Shown piece by piece: positions 61,401 through 64,000 of a stretch of 64,000 nt of DNA. A program made the position numbers and the translations under genes. The number at the start of each line of letters is the position of its first letter. Positions within the stretch are counted from its first letter, which is position 1. This stretch comes from Symsagittifera roscoffensis (lineage: Eukaryota; Xenacoelomorpha; Acoela; Convolutidae), in assembly GCF_963678635.1 (NCBI RefSeq), contig NC_087064.1:73779465-73843464 (forward strand), given 5' to 3'. A model generated the notes under the pieces. The model was not told the origin of the DNA and did not search any database. It worked only from the letters and a program-made list of their open reading frames with translations.

Positions 61401-62609
61401 ATGTCAGAATTTGCCGGCCAATATCAGATTTTCCTGGGGTTTCAATTGATCGCTTCAATGGTGACAACCTCAAATTTACGGTTTTTTTTTCTTTCGCACT
61501 GTCATACAGATCACATGGTGGGCCTTAATGAGCCTGGGCTCTTCGAAAGGTTAAAAGACTATAACTTGAAAAATTATTGTCATAAAGTTTCGGCTGCTTT
61601 GTTGAGTGCATGCCGCTTTATGTTCATTTAACTTCATATACAGTACATCTGGATTCAGATAATGAGACTGAATGTTTTATTGGAAGGGGACGAGACTCAT
61701 ACCCTAACCGTCACTCTTATTCCTGCAGGTCACTGCCCAGGTTCAGTAATGTTCTTACTAAATCCCCAAAAACAATATGCTCTTTAATGGCGATTTCAGA
61801 TGGCATGTTAATAATACCAAGCAAATCGATCATCCGTTCGAAAATTTACAAGAAGCTGCTGTTCATAATTTTGATAACATTTACATCGACACAACGTTCT
61901 GCAAAAAAGATTCCAATTTCATACCTTGTAGGGAGAGCTGTCGTTCAGCCATCTTTCAAGCCGTTTCCGAATGGCTTTGTTCATTTCAAAATATGGTGGT
62001 CCAATTTTGTACCAAAACTCGCTACGGTTATGAGTTTTTGATGAAAGAGCTTGCATTTAGATTCAACACTTAAGTTCACGTTTCTTTATGTCAGTATCAA
62101 CTGTAGAAATTTGTTCCGTCAATTCAAAATTGGCTCGCCTTAGATGGCAAAAGTTCCAAAAACCATTTCTGAAAGCCGTCGTATGCAATGCGAACTTAAA
62201 ACTGCCTTACAAGCCGGGCATCCCAAGTCCAGAAGTGCTTACAATCATTCCAATTGCTATGTTCTTCACTAAAAACGAGATAATGCCTGGGAGATTGGTT
62301 AAGGCAGTGTCTGAGAAAATCATCCGGTGCTGTTATTCTTCGCACTCTTCAGCTGACAAAATAATTGATTTCCTTTCGAGTCTGCAGTTCAAAAGTATTA
62401 CGCCCTTCGTTTGTCCGGATAATGATACTCCACTTGACTTTGTGAAAGCTTTTATTTTAATTACGCTCAAACATCAGAATTCAAAAACGTCACACGATCA
62501 AACACACCAGACTACTACGAGTACCATTGTGAGACATAAAGACAACAAAGACGCTTTGTCGAATGTGGAGTTTTCGAGGGAGAGGATTCAGAAAGAGCAG
62601 AAAAATTGA
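61401..62609 (+). pseudogene. Artemis/SNM1-type (DCLRE1) metallo-beta-lactamase nuclease, intronless, with frame breaks
   Basis: DNA end-processing or crosslink-repair nuclease family. ATG 61,401 (MSEFAGQYQIFLG); after a G-run change, SIDRFNGDNLKF; after a T-run change, FLSHCHTDHMVGL, the metal-binding HxHxDH; then LIPAGHCPGSVMFLL (motif 3 His), LFNGDFRWH (motif 4 Asp), IDTTFCKKDSNFIPCRESC and TRYGYEFLMKELA. The last open part (62,088-62,609) holds RCCYSSHSSADKIIDFLSSL and TPFVCPDNDTP, typical of the beta-CASP end. A Lys/Asp-rich tail ends at TGA 62,609. About six breaks, most in homopolymers. No introns are visible across ~1.2 kb. Either a decayed retrocopy or a gene damaged by assembly errors. 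Confidence 0.65.
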
Positions 62610-63140
62610 TCCAATTTCTCAACAAAATTTAAACACAATCTTTTACTTTTCGAACTGTTTTTTTTTGTTACCGCTTGTATAAGTTTTTTTTTCAGTTTTA
62701 ATTAAACGAGGATTTTTAATCCAATTTTCAGAGGAAATTTCAGTTCAGCTTTCAAAAAAAAACAATCGAGCCGTCCTTTATCTCGTCTCAAATGCTGATG
62801 AGTGCGATGATAATTTCTGAACCAACTGATTCATCTCATCTCAAAAACTGATGAGTGCGAGGATAATTTCTGAACCATCTCATCTCAAATACTGATTATT
62901 ATGTCTAAACCATAACTAAACCATCTTATCTCAAATACTCATGAGTGACTTGCCCTCACTTCAAACATGAACTGCCATTTCAGACCCTGAATAGCCATTT
63001 CAAACCGCATAGTTAACCAATGTTTTAAGATTGGTTTGTGGGTTCCGCTGACAAATGGATAAGTCCTTTTGCTTTCAAATGTCTAAAGATAATAAATCAA
63101 ATATATCAACTCTAGCTTTTAATTGTTCATATGCAAGTTC
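62610..63140. repeat. short CTCATCTCAAA.ACTGATGAGTGCGA repeats
   Basis: Three to four units at 62,785-62,950 (CTCATCTCAAAAACTGATGAGTGCGAGGATAATTTCTGAACC type). The rest of the stretch is AT-rich and without a gene. Confidence 0.7.
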
Positions 63141-63149
63141 AGTAATAAA

Positions 63150-63425
63150 CAAAAATGCGGAGTCCACTTACAATTTCCGGAATCCACTTACAATTTGCGG
63201 AATCCGCTCACATTTGCGGATTCCGCATATAAATTTTGCGGATTCCACTTATAATTGAGGATTCCACTTACATTTTGCGGAATCCACTTACAGTTGCGGA
63301 ATCCAGAACAACTAGCTATTTTTGCTGGTTGCGGAATCCGCAACAAAACAAATGTGACGATAAAATGTATGCGGAATCCACTGAAATTTTGTTTGTGGAA
63401 TCCACTTACATTTTTGAACATATTT
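63150..63425 (+). repeat. tandem repeats with GCGGAATCCACTTACA (about 22 bp)
   Basis: At least ten units of GCGGA(A/T)TCC followed by ACTTACA(A/T)TT. GGATTCCGC also appears in the opposite orientation (63,215-63,232), giving small hairpins. Frames 63,188-63,421 (minus) and 63,236-63,539 (plus) are partly repeat translations. Confidence 0.85.
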
Positions 63426-63504
63426 TACGATTGTATCTGGAATCCAGGAACATACAGACCCAAAATTGTTCTTCTATCCAGTGCACAGTTTGGCCTCGTA
63501 ATGG

Positions 63505-64000
63505 ATTTTTTTTCTCGGAGTCGGAACCGGAGCAACTGAGGAGTGTCTCCGACTTTCAACTGCTCTCGGGCAGTGACGAGGAGGAGAGCACTGCCTTGGA
63601 CGCTCTTGCGCTCTCCTACGTGCGGGGTCGCGGTCGCGGGCACGCTGTGGTCTGGGATCGGCGAGTCTAAGAGGTCTCCTCGAGCGATGACGACATGCCC
63701 TATAATTGGGCAAGCGGTTGGTGGCGCAGTCGCGGACGAGCAGCGCCGTCAGTCACCGCGACTGCAAACCTGCCAGGCCGGGCCCGGGTTCGGGGCCGAG
63801 TACGCGCCAGAACCACTGGGTCATCCCAACCTGGGGTCGGACCCTCATCGAGAAGGTTCAAAATCTCAAAATATATTACTAAAAAGGTTTTTGACTATTT
63901 TATTAGAAAACTGTTTTTTTAGCCGTCAAACATCAGCGCTCGTACCCTACAGTGCCCTACAGACAATATGCTACAGTATGTCCTTTATCAATAAGTGCTC
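63505..64000 (+). repeat. GC-rich coding-like repeat, copy 2 (runs to the window end)
   Basis: Matches 59,812-60,300. Here one frame stays open from 63,236 to 63,670 and reads FSESEPEQLRSVSDFQLLSG then SDEEESTALDALALSYVRGR, ending RGHAVVWDRRV-stop; the next frame has MPYNWASGWWRSRGRAAPS and an Arg-rich tail (63,695-63,922). Because the acidic-then-RG order is kept in both copies, the parent was probably protein-coding. Codon use is strongly GC-biased, unlike all other genes here. Confidence 0.6.

Noticed and set aside
1-64000. CRISPR arrays, bacterial operons or rRNA genes
   Set aside because: None seen; splice sites, AT-rich spacers and Maverick content point to an animal nuclear genome, and the tandem repeats lack unique spacers.

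Overview
This is AT-rich, intron-bearing animal DNA. The introns I can place are short (about 65-160 bp) and end in TTTTAG/TTTCAG-type acceptors. A nematode is my best guess, another invertebrate is possible, and no species can be named. Most of the window is made of decayed Maverick/Polinton elements, the large virus-like DNA transposons that carry capsid genes, and of tandem or inverted repeats. Host-like gene pieces lie at the right-hand end.

Layout. (1) 1-2,300 and 15,436-18,936 are two inverted copies of one Maverick lineage (C1 and C2): packaging ATPase, a small conserved gene, a cargo gene, and in C2 an integrase. Between them is a 12.6 kb block whose ends are inverted arrays of a ~113 bp repeat (about 2,870-3,560 and 14,890-15,436). 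The inside of that block is built from duplicated and inverted pieces of a gag-like retroelement. (2) A 200 bp run of N lies at 18,937-19,136. (3) Maverick A, 19,137-32,902, is the most complete element: PolB (minus strand), then cargo genes, membrane protein, ATPase, integrase, minor capsid protein, basic protein, major capsid protein and adenovirus-type protease. (4) 33-38.5 kb is mostly repeats, plus a zinc-finger PolB fragment of another Maverick (D) at 37.7-38.0 kb. (5) Maverick B, about 38.5-50.6 kb, is an inverted partial copy related to A: cargo genes and a long PolB, but no capsid module. (6) 50.6-53.8 kb holds unidentified exon-like ORFs on the minus strand. (7) 53.9-56 kb is simple repeats and a tRNA-like remnant. 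(8) 56-62.6 kb holds a Cys-rich exon, a Thr/Pro-rich exon, a multi-exon JmjC-domain gene, a RING-like ORF and an Artemis/SNM1-type nuclease gene. (9) A GC-rich repeat occurs twice, at 59.7-60.3 and 63.5-64.0 kb.

How the parts work together. In a live Maverick, PolB would copy the DNA, the integrase would insert it, and the ATPase, protease and two capsid proteins would make particles. Here almost every gene is broken by frame breaks, nonsense codons or deletions. Many breaks lie in homopolymer runs, both in the elements and in the host-like genes, so part of the damage may be assembly error. The nonsense codons, the PolB deletion and the missing integrase core look like real decay.

The least explained part is the cargo half shared by A and B: six or more small genes, several with a PC4-like (single-strand DNA-binding) look. 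They sit around divergent promoters that carry CCAAT boxes, cAMP-response-element-like sites, a perfect five-unit heat-shock element and clustered CArG boxes.
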